A stretch of 64,000 bases of DNA from Gongronella butleri (taxonomy: Eukaryota; Mucoromycota; Mucoromycetes; Mucorales; Cunninghamellaceae): NCBI GenBank assembly GCA_025201375.1, contig JAIWZP010000031.1:248001-312000 (forward strand), in the 5' to 3' direction. The notes below the pieces were generated by a model, which made no database searches, had not been told where the DNA came from, and saw only the letters and a program-made list of their open reading frames with translations. The position numbers were made by a program, and so were the translations under genes. Position 1 is the first letter of the stretch. Each line of letters opens with the position of its first letter. Below, one piece after another: positions 37,100 to 48,211 of this stretch.

Positions 37100-38869
37100 A
37101 TGAATCCCACGCCGGCCACTCACGTAGCACAGACAGGCTATCCTGTCGCTATCTCACCTGTTTCATCGCCGTCCATGATGCGCAAAGGCGCGGCATTGTT
37201 GCCCATGAAGCTGCAGACCGCCGCCGGCGAAAACAACAACAACAAGCCGTGGGCGACGTCGCTGCCTTCTCCGGCACCCGACCATATGGGCGCCATGACC
37301 AAGGAAGAGCCCGCCATGCCCACCCGTCAGATTATGGTGCCAAATCTATCAGCACAGATTCTTGAAAGGGCGCGAAATGTCGTGCGCACCGCCTTGGAGC
37401 GCCAGAGCGTCAAGACGAGCGATGCAATCCGCGCACTGGAGACGCTCAGCGGCGTGATTGACAAGGATGATCCACGGTACGCTGATCTGGTGACGCCTCA
37501 CTGCCAAGCGATCAACAAGCATATGGAAACGTCTGTGGAATTCAATCGCGCCTTGGATCTCTTGACAAACTTATTACCCGATGAAGATGCCACGATGCGC
37601 TACGTGGACGACGGCAACGAAGATGACGATGAAAACAATGATGAACTTTATGACGATGACGACGACGACGATGACGACGAATTCGACGACCACGCCTACG
37701 CCCACGCCCTGTCCTCGCCGCCGCCACCCTATAATGCCGCCACGACAATGATACCCGCTCCTGATTCCGCCAAGCACGATGAAAAAGACGAAAAATTGAG
37801 CCATGACCCCAATTCCGAGGTGGAGATGCCCGCAGACCTCCCATTGCTCCGATTCGACTACCACCGCGAATTGAGCGTGCACCGGAGATTGGACAATGGC
37901 GACTATGTGGATGTCAGTGGCCGGAAAATCAAAGAGTTTTACAAGAATGTGCGAGATTATATCATGGACGTCGAGGAGATCATGGCGCGCGATGGCCTGG
38001 ACCTCGACAAGTATTATCCGCAGGTGCTTCGCATTTGCCTGACGTGCGTTCAACGGTCCGAATTCCGGCGCCATGCTGAAATTTCGCACAAGACACTCAA
38101 GGTCCCTGGCTGGAGTTGGTCCAAGAACGTGGTTCCCGCATTGTGCCGACTGTACGACAGCAAGCACCGGTCGCAGCAATTCCTGAGCCTGATCCAGCGG
38201 CTGCATTACCATGAGACCGACGTGCTTGTCGATTACACGGATTATTTTTACGACATGGCGCACCGTGCTGGCATCGACAGGGAAAAGGGCTGCGGCGACA
38301 TGTTCATCGAGTCTCTAAAGGCAAACGAGTACGTGTATCGCGAATTCTTGCGTGAATTCCAGGTGGGCGAGCCGAATTTCCACCAAGCGCGTGCATTTGC
38401 GCGCCGCCTGCCGGTCCATCTCGTGAATCAGGGTTTCCAAAACCAAAATCAAGACGAAGGCGAAGGCTACTCACGCGTCATGAAAAGCGCGCCGCGCGAC
38501 CGCAGCACCAACAAGCTCCGCACGCATCCATACCAGCGACCCCCTCCTCTCAACAAGGCCTCGCATCATCAAGACAAGCACTCAATGGCGCAACAGGAAG
38601 AGCTCGTCGTGAACGAAAAGGGCAACCCTGTGCATTTCCGCTTTCCTGAGGAGCCCGAGGACATCGATCGAGTGACGAACGAGTCCAATGCTCGCGAGGA
38701 CCGGGTGCGCGCAAACAATCCCAGCATGACCAGAGTGCGCATCACCCACTGCACACATTGCTGGCGTCGCCTGCCAGCAGGCTTTGATATCCATCGCCAT
38801 CTTCCCTACTGCGACATGCGCTTTGCTCGAATCCGACGATACACCCGCCAGCAATCGCACAATGATTGA
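37100..38869 (+). CDS. Single-exon Gag-like protein with zinc-knuckle-like C-terminus
   Basis: One uninterrupted exon gives 589 residues. Residues 1-85 are disordered; about 86-160 are helical (ILERARNVVRTALERQSVK). An Asp-run linker (about 174-197) and a disordered stretch follow. About residues 278-440 read like a retrotransposon capsid domain: EFYKNVRDYIMDVEEIM, WSWSKNVVPALCRLYDSKHR, FLSLIQRLHYHETDVLVDYT, then FHQARAFARRLP. Near the C-terminus is a compact metal-site pattern, C551-x2-C-x10-H-x1-H-x3-C571. There is no protease, reverse transcriptase or integrase next to it and no flanking long repeat, so it may be a domesticated Gag gene. The fold call is by pattern only. An ATG at 37100 was chosen because upstream codons are homopolymer-derived. 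Confidence 0.6.
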   Translation: MNPTPATHVAQTGYPVAISPVSSPSMMRKGAALLPMKLQTAAGENNNNKPWATSLPSPAPDHMGAMTKEEPAMPTRQIMVPNLSAQILERARNVVRTALERQSVKTSDAIRALETLSGVIDKDDPRYADLVTPHCQAINKHMETSVEFNRALDLLTNLLPDEDATMRYVDDGNEDDDENNDELYDDDDDDDDDEFDDHAYAHALSSPPPPYNAATTMIPAPDSAKHDEKDEKLSHDPNSEVEMPADLPLLRFDYHRELSVHRRLDNGDYVDVSGRKIKEFYKNVRDYIMDVEEIMARDGLDLDKYYPQVLRICLTCVQRSEFRRHAEISHKTLKVPGWSWSKNVVPALCRLYDSKHRSQQFLSLIQRLHYHETDVLVDYTDYFYDMAHRAGIDREKGCGDMFIESLKANEYVYREFLREFQVGEPNFHQARAFARRLPVHLVNQGFQNQNQDEGEGYSRVMKSAPRDRSTNKLRTHPYQRPPPLNKASHHQDKHSMAQQEELVVNEKGNPVHFRFPEEPEDIDRVTNESNAREDRVRANNPSMTRVRITHCTHCWRRLPAGFDIHRHLPYCDMRFARIRRYTRQQSHND

Positions 38870-39080
38870 TCTCTTTTTCTTATTTTCCTTCTCCTCCTCC
38901 TCCTTCTCTGCTGCCCCATTTCATTTGTAAATCATACCTCCTGTTGTGCACGTGGGCGTCCATAGCACCGTACACACACATGCCCCTTCTAATAATCTTC
39001 TGAAAACGATTCGAAATAATAAATTGGCCTCTGAGCACTGTAAATTCCACACAATCTTGCTTTTTACAAAATTACAGTAT

Positions 39081-39300
39081 CATAGACCGCTGTCGAGTAA
39101 ATTGCGATCAAAGATTTTGCTGAAAAACGTTAATTTCTCTATCAGTTTTGATCGGAAATGGATGAAACCGGTCTCGTTGGACAGAAGATAATCAAGTGCT
39201 ACCTGCGACATGTCAAAATGATGTGGATCATCCTGTTCGTTACCGAGAAAATCGAGTTTTTTGAATTTTTTTGAAATGATTGAGCGGCTTTTGCATGCAT
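39081..39300. repeat. Interspersed repeat family R2, copy c
   Basis: Starts with AGACCGCTGTCGAGTAAATTG, collinear with 23815. Shares AAAGATTTTGCTGAAAAA, GGATGAAAC-GGTCTCGTT and CGAGAAAATCGAG with copies a and b. Confidence 0.6.
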
Positions 39301-39452
39301 ACAAAGGTTGTTTATCGGGAGAGCCAACAATCGTAGAACGACGTTCGAGCTTGGTTCTCTTGATGATGCAGAATACATCCAATACACCAATTGCGCATGA
39401 CAATTTGGCGAGCAAACGCTGAATTGGTGACAGTCTCGACATTTTCAATTCA

Positions 39453-39480
39453 TCTGGACAACGGCCTGATCAGCCTCTGG
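39453..39480. repeat. R3 block, copy 2
   Basis: TCTGGACAACGGCCTGATCAGC followed by CTCTGG and T-rich sequence; compare 24623 and 58552, and the GCATTCATCTGGACA stretch inside R1a. Confidence 0.55.
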
Positions 39481-40348
39481 TTTTTATTTTTTTTCTTGAT
39501 TGGGAGTCGCCGAAGTGCCGAATTGACCATATCATTTATATGATATTTTGCAAAGCTGCGTGATGATTTTGCCGAGTGAAAAGGAATGACTTTGGAAATT
39601 AAGCCAATGCTCAATTTACGTTCTGCAAAAAAGGCGAAATGACCACTTTTTTTCGTCTGGAGATGAGTACGTCTGTGTAGGTGAGTTAAAAACGCATTGA
39701 TCGGTGCTGCTTCACCAAGAAAGCAGGGCAAACTCGAGCAAAAGATCAAAACCTGCAGCTGGCATCCCGGGCAGCCAGAAAGCGTGCACAGCGCGGCACT
39801 TTTAGTTACAGTAAAAAGGCATATGATAAAGGAACAAAGAAATGATACAGTAATAAAAATCGCGTAGTTATCATGCATGCTACTTGACGGGGATCTCTAT
39901 GATATGTCGTGTTTTCTTTTTTTTTTTCTACGCGTCACACCAAGTGTAACGTCAATGCTTCCGCGTTTGCATTTTTGTGTCTATCAATGACACTCCGCTT
40001 CGTTGCCTTTTGGCCCAAAAAAAAATTGGAGCGCCAGCGTCGATAGTGCCTGAGAAACGAGGAAAATGTCGTTTAAAACGGCTGTTTTGCGCTTTATTGT
40101 TGCACCTCATTTAAAGGGGTGCTCGGTTTGGCGGTGGAAAGATGGAGATGGGATGGCGAGGGCAATGTGCACACTCGTTATTTGACTGCCTGTTCGTTTT
40201 TTACATGATAGGCAAGCCGCGGGTCGGTGTGATCGCCGATTTGCACAATTTACGTCACCAAGGAGCGGGGTGGTGGATGACTCTTGTTTGCTTTATCTTG
40301 GTAACCAGTTGGCGCCGCTTGACAATGGCACGACAAAGGCTCGCTCTC

Positions 40349-40349
<1 letters not shown>

Positions 40350-40389
<40 letters not shown>
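40350..40389. repeat. A run, 40 A
   Basis: Uninterrupted intergenic A run. Confidence 0.95.
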
Positions 40390-40390
<1 letters not shown>

Positions 40391-41340
40391 CACGGGCGCA
40401 CACAATTTGCAAATCACCACTTTTTTTTTCTTTTTGATTTCTTGGCCTGCCCCCACGTGGGGGGAGCGCGAATGAAAGAAAGTGAATGAAGGGCTGCTTG
40501 ATCTGGGAAATGGGAATAGGCGGCGCGGCTGGCGTCGCCATTTTCCTCTTTGCGCTTTTGGCAAGGCGATCCCGCTGGTTTCAGCATGACTTCACATGAT
40601 TGTGGTTGCACAACCCTTCCGAAAGCCTGTGTTCCGCTCGCTCTTCCTTGTCTATCAGTGCATTTTGGGTAACGTTGCGTTTTGTAAAGCAAACGGAGAG
40701 CCATCTTCCTTTGCTTTTGCGACATGTTTGACATGAAATGCAGGATTGCGCGTGCCAAGACGCTCGCCTATACTACTTTCCCGGTTAGGCCAACTTTTTT
40801 TCTCCCCAGTGGCGTGCGTTTTTTTGTGTGATTCCATGGCTTCCATGGGAGAAAAGGATGACTTGAGGCCATTTGTGCGTTTGATCTGATGGCCATTGGC
40901 TCGTCAAATGCAATTAACAATGGCAGTGCGTGTGCTGCCAAGGCTGCTGTCTTTTTTCCATTGAAATTGGGTGTTTCCTTTTGTGCTTGCTAATCATCAA
41001 TCCCGAGTTTAAGGTTCTCCCCCACATTTGAGTAAGAAAATGTCAGACGTGGGGGGAGAACGAAGCGTTTCATGCGGCGCAAATGGGTGCCCTGGAGGTC
41101 CCTACGCAAAATCGAGGGGGGTTGGTCTATGCCCAGTGATTCATTTTTATCATGGCGCTTGCTCAATTCGGCTTTGTAATGGTTTTACTTTTAAAGACGA
41201 GCGTCCTGCTTCTCCACATAAGCAGTTTTCCACTTTTTTTTTTTATTTTCTCTCTCTTTCCTTTTCTTTTCTTTCTCCCCCCTCCCCTCCCTTCCCTTGC
41301 CCTCGCACTCTCGCTTCCTCTTTCCCGCTTTACCGCAGCC

Positions 41341-41565
41341 ATGGACCCCAATTACGATCCCGCGTCAAAGACATCCAGCGTTTCGAGCACCAGCAGCAGC
41401 GATACGATCCCGTCCCTTGCGGCCACCAGCATTTACAGCGACATGGAATCCCCGGCGCTGCATGATCACGCTACCTTTGATGGTAAAAAAGCAAGCAAAA
41501 ATGAAGAAAAAGGAAAAAAACAGGAGGCCATGCGCCCTCCGGTCGTAGAATGAGCCCATTGATCA

Positions 41566-41612
<47 letters not shown>

Positions 41613-43049
41613 CTCCTTTGCAGATTCTAGTGCAACGTTCACCAAGATGGCCGCGCCTACCTCGGCATTGTACGATGATTACTCGTTTTCGACGCTCAGC
41701 AGCCCCCTGGCCTCATTGAGCCATTATCCATCTACCAATGTGTACCATGCGTTACGCCACGACACGGACGACGCGTCCGACATGAAGCTCGAGGCATTTG
41801 ATATCAACAAGGTGCGTCCTGAATTCTAGTTTTATCTGTTTTTAATCCGTTCTGTATGCGTGCGACGACTTACCCATCTGTCCCTTTTTTTTCAATGATG
41901 TAGACGACACAATCGACGATGCACGTGTCGACGATGCACCAAGAGAGCAGCCCTGTGTTTTTGCAACAGAGCCAAGACATCAACGTGCCCCAGCCGTCGC
42001 CGTCGATGGATGTGGCGGACGTTTCACTGCATGTGCCACCCAAGCGCGAACTTGTGGCGATCCGTGCCAAGCCGGCCGCATCAATGTTGCGTGAAAACGA
42101 GGCAATGGACGCGCCTGTGCACGTCAATGGCAACGATGCGACCTTTTCTGGCGACGACAACCAATTGGCAGGATCCGTTTCGCGCGAACTGCTGACAGAA
42201 GACGAGAAGCGTGCAAATCACATTGCGTCTGAGCAAAAGCGCCGCAACACGATCCGCAACGGGTTCAAGGAGATGACAGACATCATTCCAACGCTGAAAA
42301 ACATCAACAACTCCAAAAGCACGATTCTTTTCAAGGCGGCCGACTACATCCGGCATCTCGAGAAGCGCAATCGCCATTTGCGCGAAAAGCTGCAATCACT
42401 GCAATTGCGGCTGCAGGTGCATGGCCACATGGGCGGATTTGGGCGATCCTCCTCGTCCTCGTCATCATCACCCATGAATGCCGCGGCCTCCATGCGCCGC
42501 CATAGCCATTACCTGAACGACCACCAGCAAAAGCGCAGTCGTGCATCGTCTATGTCCTTTGGCACCGCCGCGGGCATGATGGCGTCCGCGTCTTCTTCCT
42601 CCTCGTCGCCGTCCTCCAATGCAAACGCATCGCCCATGCCAGACGCCCTTGCCGCCCTTGCCGCTCACAACAGCCAACAACGACAGCTGGAATTGTTGCA
42701 GCAGCAATTGCGGTACCAACACGCACTGCTCACCAAGCACAACATCCCGACCAGCGGTCTGTCGTCCGCCATGTTTGATACCCCTTCCAATCATGCAACA
42801 AGCAACGCAACAAGCAATGCGTATCACGCGTCCATCTCCATCCCCAGCGACCAACACACCACGTACGCCCCTCTGTCTCAAAACATGTCTCAAAATCATC
42901 CTCCTCCTCATCATCATCATCATCATCATCAGCACCAGCATCGTGCCAGCGCACCTGCCCTTGTCATCCCCACATCCCAATGGCACCAAGGCTCGTCCAA
43001 TGCCGCCAGCTTTGCCATTCCGGCCGACGACGACGTGCACCACATGTAA
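41341..43049 (+). CDS. bHLH transcription factor (Mlx/Ino4-like domain)
   Basis: Three exons, 41341-41482, 41624-41811 and 41904-43049, give 491 residues. The N-terminal 200 residues are Ser/Thr-rich and disordered. The bHLH is at about 212-277: basic region NHIASEQKRRNTIRNGF carries the His, Glu and Arg that read E-box CANNTG sites. Helix 1, a loop of normal size (PTLKNINNSKS) and helix 2 (TILFKAADYIRHLEK) follow, then a short leucine-zipper-like continuation (NRHLREKLQSLQLRLQ). The C-terminal 210 residues are Ser, Gln, Asn and His rich, with a His run coded near 42914. The EQKRR...SK...IL.KA..YI pattern is that of Mlx/Ino4-type proteins. Intron 2 from the start holds a 42-T run. An AATAAA signal is at 43169. 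Confidence 0.92.
41568..41609 (+). repeat. Intronic T run, 42 T
   Basis: Uninterrupted T run just upstream of the acceptor TTTGCAG of the first bHLH intron. Confidence 0.95.
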
Positions 43050-44375
43050 ATTTGATGATCATACCTCTTCTTTATTGTCTTGCATGAATACCCCCTGCGT
43101 TTCAACACGCACCCTGCTGTTCTTCTGCACATAGTCACTTTCTCCATGTATTTTTCGCGTCTATTTGTAATAAAATTTTATTGTCTTACTGTTTTTTTTT
43201 AACATGGTCAGAGCCATGGCGCCTCTTTTGTCATTTTAGAGAATCGTTGAGACGCATTGTTTTCATGCCAGCTTTGTTGGCCTTAGCCAGGATGCAAAAG
43301 GGGGGGGGAGAATACAAGAGGGAGAGGAGTTTATCGCGACGCGTCGCAAGTGGCGTTCCGGCCCAATGGGATTGTTGCTCCATTTTTTTTTTTTTTTTTG
43401 GACTCAACGTGGGAGTGCGTGTGTGCATGACATCCCGTGATCGAGGTGTTTGCATCGCATCTTGGCTTCAAGAAAAGCAGACTTTTCCGGCTTTTCCAGC
43501 TTGCAGTTTCCACACTGGCAATCACAAACGTATCTTGGGACAATGTCATCACACGCATACTACCTGATGTGATGCATTTGGCTTTTTCCCACCTTGATTA
43601 AATAAAAATAGGCAACATGATGACGAAAACAGTGCCATTCGCGCGTTTTTGCCATGAGACACGCGCTTTCTCCTTGAAATCTTTTTGATCGTTGATTGAC
43701 GGACGCACCAAATTTAGGCAACGCGCAAAAGCCATCAGCGGGGTAGGGGGCGGCGTGTGGGATCGGCGGTTGGCTGAAACAAATGCGCTTTTACTGCTTT
43801 GTGGCACGTCCTTGGCATGTTTTTCAAAAGAATGCAAACACAAACATTGCTGCTTGCGTCTCCTTGAGTCTGCCGGTGCTTTTGTGTTGATCTTTACGCG
43901 CACGCCCCCCATTGTCGCCATTGTATGCGCAGCATATAAGAGTATTAAGGCTAGGAAAAAAAAGAGGCTCGGGCGGGGGTTGTTCATTGGTCCTGTGGCC
44001 ACTGGTGGTCGAGTGTAAAATTGGGCCAATGGCGAGCGTCGGAGTGTGGTCTGAGTCAGCGATGGCTCGTTGTTTGTTTTGATTTGTGAGGCTTTCGCCA
44101 CAAAAAAAGCCGCCAACGGCTTGGGAACGGCTTGTTTTCCTTTTTCCTTCATCCTCGATTCTTTGAAGGCTTGGTTGAAGGCTTGTAGCTCATACGACAA
44201 CTCCGTTCAAGACGCACCCAGGATAAGATACGCCCTCAATTGCCCCACACCCCCTTACTTTTTTGACGCAAACCCATATCCAAGGTACACCTCCCTTTCT
44301 GTTCTGTTCATTTTTTTTCTATATCTTACGTTCTCACACGATGGCCATGGTCTTTTTTTCCCGTACGATAGCTTC
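43050..44375. other. Intergenic region
   Basis: About 1.3 kb with the bHLH 3' end and a T run (43383-43399). Minus-strand frames at 43598-44200 show no known domain. No gene is supported. Confidence 0.55.
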
Positions 44376-46810
44376 ATGGCTCGTGTCCATCTCTTTTCTT
44401 CGTCGCCAAAGAACGACAAGCGGCGCAGACTGAACCACGTGCCCACGGACGTGCCTAGCACGAGCTCTCCGACGGAGCACACCACTACGGACGAACTCGC
44501 ACACCTGTCGCAAGCCAATGCCGCCCCACCGCTCGACCTCGATATCAAGGAAAAGGACCTTTCCTTCTTGGCACTCAAGAACAATGCGGCATTAGCTTCC
44601 CTCTTGCAGCAACACGGCACAGAGGCCGATTTGAACGGTAAAAAAAAAAAAAGGAAATCAAAAGAGACCACAAAAGTGCGTCGATTGCATCGAAAAATAG
44701 GCTGATCCGTGATTTTTGCTTCGTTTGCTTCTTTTTTCCTTCAAAAAGCTGCATTGCAAGCGCTCTGCACCAAGGCATTGTCATCGTCGTCGTCTGCAGC
44801 CGCGGCGGCCGCTGGCACGTCGTCTGGTGATGTGGCGTCAGGCACCGATTCGACGGAACAAGAAGCTGCGGCAACAGCACTGCAATTGCTAGGTCTTGCT
44901 GCAGACAAGCAACGTACAGACAAGAGCGATAAGGGCGACGATGATGCACACGCGCATGCGACGGCGGCCATGGCAGCCGCAGTGCTTCGGCAGGCGCTGG
45001 GCACGACGGTGAAACACGATACAATCATCGACAGCAGCGACGATGGCGCTCATGACTATAAGCGCGGGTCGTGGACGCGCGAAGAAGACGAATTGCTTCT
45101 GCAGGGCATCCGCAAGCACGGCTATGGCCGATGGAAGGAGATTGCCAACACGATCCCCGGCAGAAAGGGCAAACAACTCAAACAACGTTGGGACAATACA
45201 CTCGCCTCAAAATATGTTGACCGCGACCTGCTCCAAGGCAAGGCGCGCGTCGATGAAAAGGGTAAACCCCCCCTCCACGAAAAAAAAAATCGCAAATTCA
45301 CGCCAATGGAACCCATCACTGATTTCTTTCTTGTACTTTTAGGTGACAAAGCCGGCCTTGGGAAGAACGAGCCGACGGATTGGACGGAAATTGCGCACAA
45401 GATCACGGAAAAGGTGCGTGAAGGTGACCAAGAGGCGATTGAGGCGTTGTTGTCGCAGGCGCTCCTTGGCACGCCGTCTGGAGCTGCGGGCAGCGGGTCG
45501 GGAGGTGCATCAGATCTGTCGATGAGCGATGCGCAGCAATTGGCACATGCCATGAGCTATGGGGCGCCCACTTCCGCGAGCGAGGCTGGCGGCAGCACGT
45601 CCGATTCGGAAGCGCATGCAACTTCTGCAACATCCACGGCCGGTAGCACGCTGCCGGCGACGTCGTCGGCGGCGTCGGACGTTGGATTTAGCGACGCGGC
45701 CGCCTTGTCGCTCTTTCAACAATTGTCGTCGTCGGCATCTTCCGCCGCCACACAGCCGCCGCACACGCCGCCGCAGCCTCCCCAGCAGCAACAGCAGCAG
45801 CATCAACAATCACCGGCACCGGCCCATCCCACCGACAATGATACCAATGGCCATTTGGCCGCCACGATCCAGGCCCTTGCCAACAACCCGTATTTCCTCA
45901 ATAACTTGTTTGCCACCATGGAGCATGGCACTGGCAATGGCAGCCCCACCACCACCGCAGGCGCGAATCATGCCCATGGCAATAACAACAACGACCTGCA
46001 GAACATCACCCTTGCCGCTGCCACGGCGGCTGCGGCGCTTGCCATGGCCCACGCCTCATCCTCGCCCAATGGCACACCTGCACCCGCTCAGGCTCCTCAC
46101 CCGCATGCAGACGGCACCGCCGCTGCAGATATCTCCGCCTTGTTGGCCGCCACCATGCGTACACACATGAATCAGGCCATTCCCGGCCCAAACACAACCA
46201 CCACCACCAGCAAGCCCACTACCAGCACTACTTCCGCCCCATCCGGTGCACGCACGCCACACACGCCGTCCGAGTCACCCACGGGCACATCGTCCATTGA
46301 CCTAAGCGGCAAAGACGGCACGTCTGTCATCCACAATGCGCGTGGCGGCCATACCAAACGCAGGCGATCCGATCCTGCCCTTGCACACACACAGAGCGAG
46401 GCCATGTCCATCTACGCGTCGTCTGCACCCATCACCACTGTCATCAACAATCAACAACAGACCGTCTACCCGTGCCTATTCCCCAATTGCGGCAAGGCAT
46501 TCGCCCGCCTCTACAATCTAAAGAGCCATTCGCGCACACACACCGACGACAGGCCATTCACCTGCTCCGTCTGCAACACAGCCTTTAGCCGCAACCATGA
46601 CCTCAAGCGCCATCTCAAGACACACATTGGCGAAAAGCCTTACAAGTGCAATGGCTGCCAAAAGACCTTTTCTCGGTAAGAAAGAAACAGAAAAATGGCG
46701 CAAATAGCCTTCTCATCATCTTTTTTTTTTTTGATTTCCAACACAGCTTGGATGCCCTTAAGCGCCACAAGAGCAACGCGCGCAACCAAGCCGTCTGCTT
46801 GGACGCTTAA
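44376..46810 (+). CDS. Transcription factor with Myb/SANT repeat and three C2H2 zinc fingers
   Basis: Four exons, 44376-44637, 44749-45261, 45343-46675 and 46747-46810, give 723 residues. A single Myb repeat lies at about 191-248 (SWTREEDELLLQGIRKHGYG, RWKEIANTIPGRKGKQLKQR), with the usual Trp spacing. A weak second helical segment (TDWTEIAHKITEKV) follows. The middle is low complexity (Ala, Ser, Gln runs, Thr/Pro). C2H2 fingers begin near residue 632: YPCLFPNCGKAFARLYNLKS, FTCSVCNTAFSRNHDLKRHL and YKCNGCQKTFSRLDALKRHK. Normal HTDDRPF and HIGEKPY linkers join them, and a basic tail follows. The last finger has its second His replaced by a distant Cys. Intron 2 (45262-45342) is 81 bases and stop-free, so its retention would keep frame. 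The Myb plus C2H2 combination is unusual. Confidence 0.85.
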
Positions 46811-47164
46811 AATCCACGCGTATGCATACCAGCTCCTCCTTTTCCGTTTTTTTATTATTTTTTTCTTTATGCGCGATCCCCTCTCCCCAAATTTCATCGG
46901 TATTCCCCCCCCCAACACCTCCGCACATGTACCTGTCTCCATCATCAGTAAATATCCTTCTTTTTCCCCTTCATCACCTAAACATGTAATCTGTCTCCTT
47001 ATCTCCCTGATCTCAATTGTCAAATTATCGTCAGTAAAAAAAAAATCAATTGGCCATCAATTGGTCACTTGACTCTTTCTCGATGAATTTACAGCATATC
47101 ATACAGTACTATCTACCGACATGATATGATACGGTTTTATCATAAAAACAAAAAAAGAGCGCGT

Positions 47165-47750
47165 TTTTCAGACTTTGGCGGCCAGCTGTGCCTCCAGAAA
47201 TATTTTTACAGCCAACTTTCCCGCCAATGAAATCTGTGGCACGGCGTAAGCTACGATCCGGTGCTCAAGACGGACCCGCCCGATTTTTTTTTGGACTCGA
47301 AAAAAATGCCAGATCAAATTTCATATTTTTACTATTTCGCATTCATCTCACCATTTGCATGGTCGATCCCCCTCAAAAATATCATACCGTTCTAGCTGCA
47401 TCGAATTCAGCGCAAAAGTGGCAACAAAAAAGTTTAAACCCCCAAAGCGCTACGATCACTTTTTAAAAATTCAGGGGTCACTCAGGGGTCACACATTTCA
47501 ATCCCAGAAAATGCCAAATTTGGGAAATTTCAAACTCCGAGCGATCAATGCATCCCAAACAGGTAACTCCGACGATTTGCTAATGGCAGACAAAATGCCA
47601 GATCGCCCCAAGCAACTTATGATAAGAAAAATGCGCAAAGAGTGACGCATGAACGGCGATCGACTGAGAAAAGTGCCTACTTGAGGCAAGATTTTTTTTG
47701 CAAAAATTTAAGGTTGAAACTTCCAAATTAAGTGCGTGGATTTCATGGAG
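47165..47750. repeat. Interspersed repeat family R1, copy b
   Basis: Collinear with 23015-23580, in the same orientation. The doubled GGGGTCAC is at 47474-47490. It is interrupted at its 3' end, after GTGCGTGGATTTCATGGAG, by the inverted-repeat element at 47751. Confidence 0.85.
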
Positions 47751-48211
47751 TAGGGATGTTAAATCGAGAATCTCGCTCGAAAATCACGAGGGTTCGAGAC
47801 GAGATCGAGACGATCGAGACGACTTGAATCTCGCTCGTCTCGATCGACAAGAAAGTAAAATCTCGCTCGTCTCGCTCGAGTCTCGAACAAAAAAAATTAG
47901 GTTATCGTAGGTGTAATGTTTCATCATGTATTCTAGATTAGTGGTGTGGTGCAATGGGAAAAAGCTTTGTCTTGGCACTCAGGATGTGAAAGGTTCAACT
48001 CTTGTCTTTGTGTCGACTTTTTTGGTGGATTTTTTCACCCCAGCAGACAAAGTTTTGAAGAAAAATGCTCGAGTTTTGTCATGTGACATTCTCGAATCTC
48101 GCTCGATCTCGACCAGGAGAATCTCGATCGAGATCGAGATGACCCAAAATTTTGTCGAGACGAGACGAGACAAGGTGAATCTCGTCTCGCTCGCTCGAAT
48201 TAACAACCCTA
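47751..48211. mobile_element. 461-bp MITE-like element, TA-flanked, 18-base terminal inverted repeats
   Basis: Left end TAGGGATGTTAAATCGAG (47751-47768) and right end CTCGAATTAACAACCCTA (48194-48211) are inverted repeats with two mismatches, bounded by TA, as in Tc1/mariner-type elements. Inside, two arms rich in CGAGA/TCTCG units (47763-47886 and 48066-48200) form long imperfect inverted repeats. They flank a unique centre with Pol III-like boxes. No coding capacity. It sits in the end of repeat copy R1b, so it is younger than that copy. Confidence 0.8.
47947..48002 (+). other. Pol III A-box/B-box-like pair (tRNA-derived segment)
   Basis: TGGTGCAATGG (47947-47957) matches the A-box pattern. 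GGTTCAACTCT (47992-48002) is close to the B-box GGTTCGANTCC, with 34 bases between, as in tRNA genes. No convincing full cloverleaf was found, so this is a SINE-like or degenerate tRNA-derived segment and not called a tRNA gene. Confidence 0.45.

Larger units (their letters stand above)
38870..41340. other. Repeat-rich intergenic region before the bHLH gene
   Basis: Holds repeat copies R2c and R3, scattered TACAGTA and ATGATA motifs, a 40-A run (40350-40389) and, in the last 130 bases, a T/C-rich leader of the bHLH gene. Frames at 40142-40489 and 39450-39878 have no known family. Confidence 0.55.

Noticed and set aside
43598..44200. 200-codon minus-strand open frame
   Set aside because: No recognisable domain, Lys/Arg/Phe bias, and no good start context.
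23015..47750. R1 copies as a pair of LTRs of one retrotransposon
   Set aside because: They are 24 kb apart with many host genes between and are clearly diverged from each other.
47941..48010. A complete tRNA gene
   Set aside because: Boxes are present but I could not form consistent acceptor and anticodon stems; kept only as a tRNA-derived segment.
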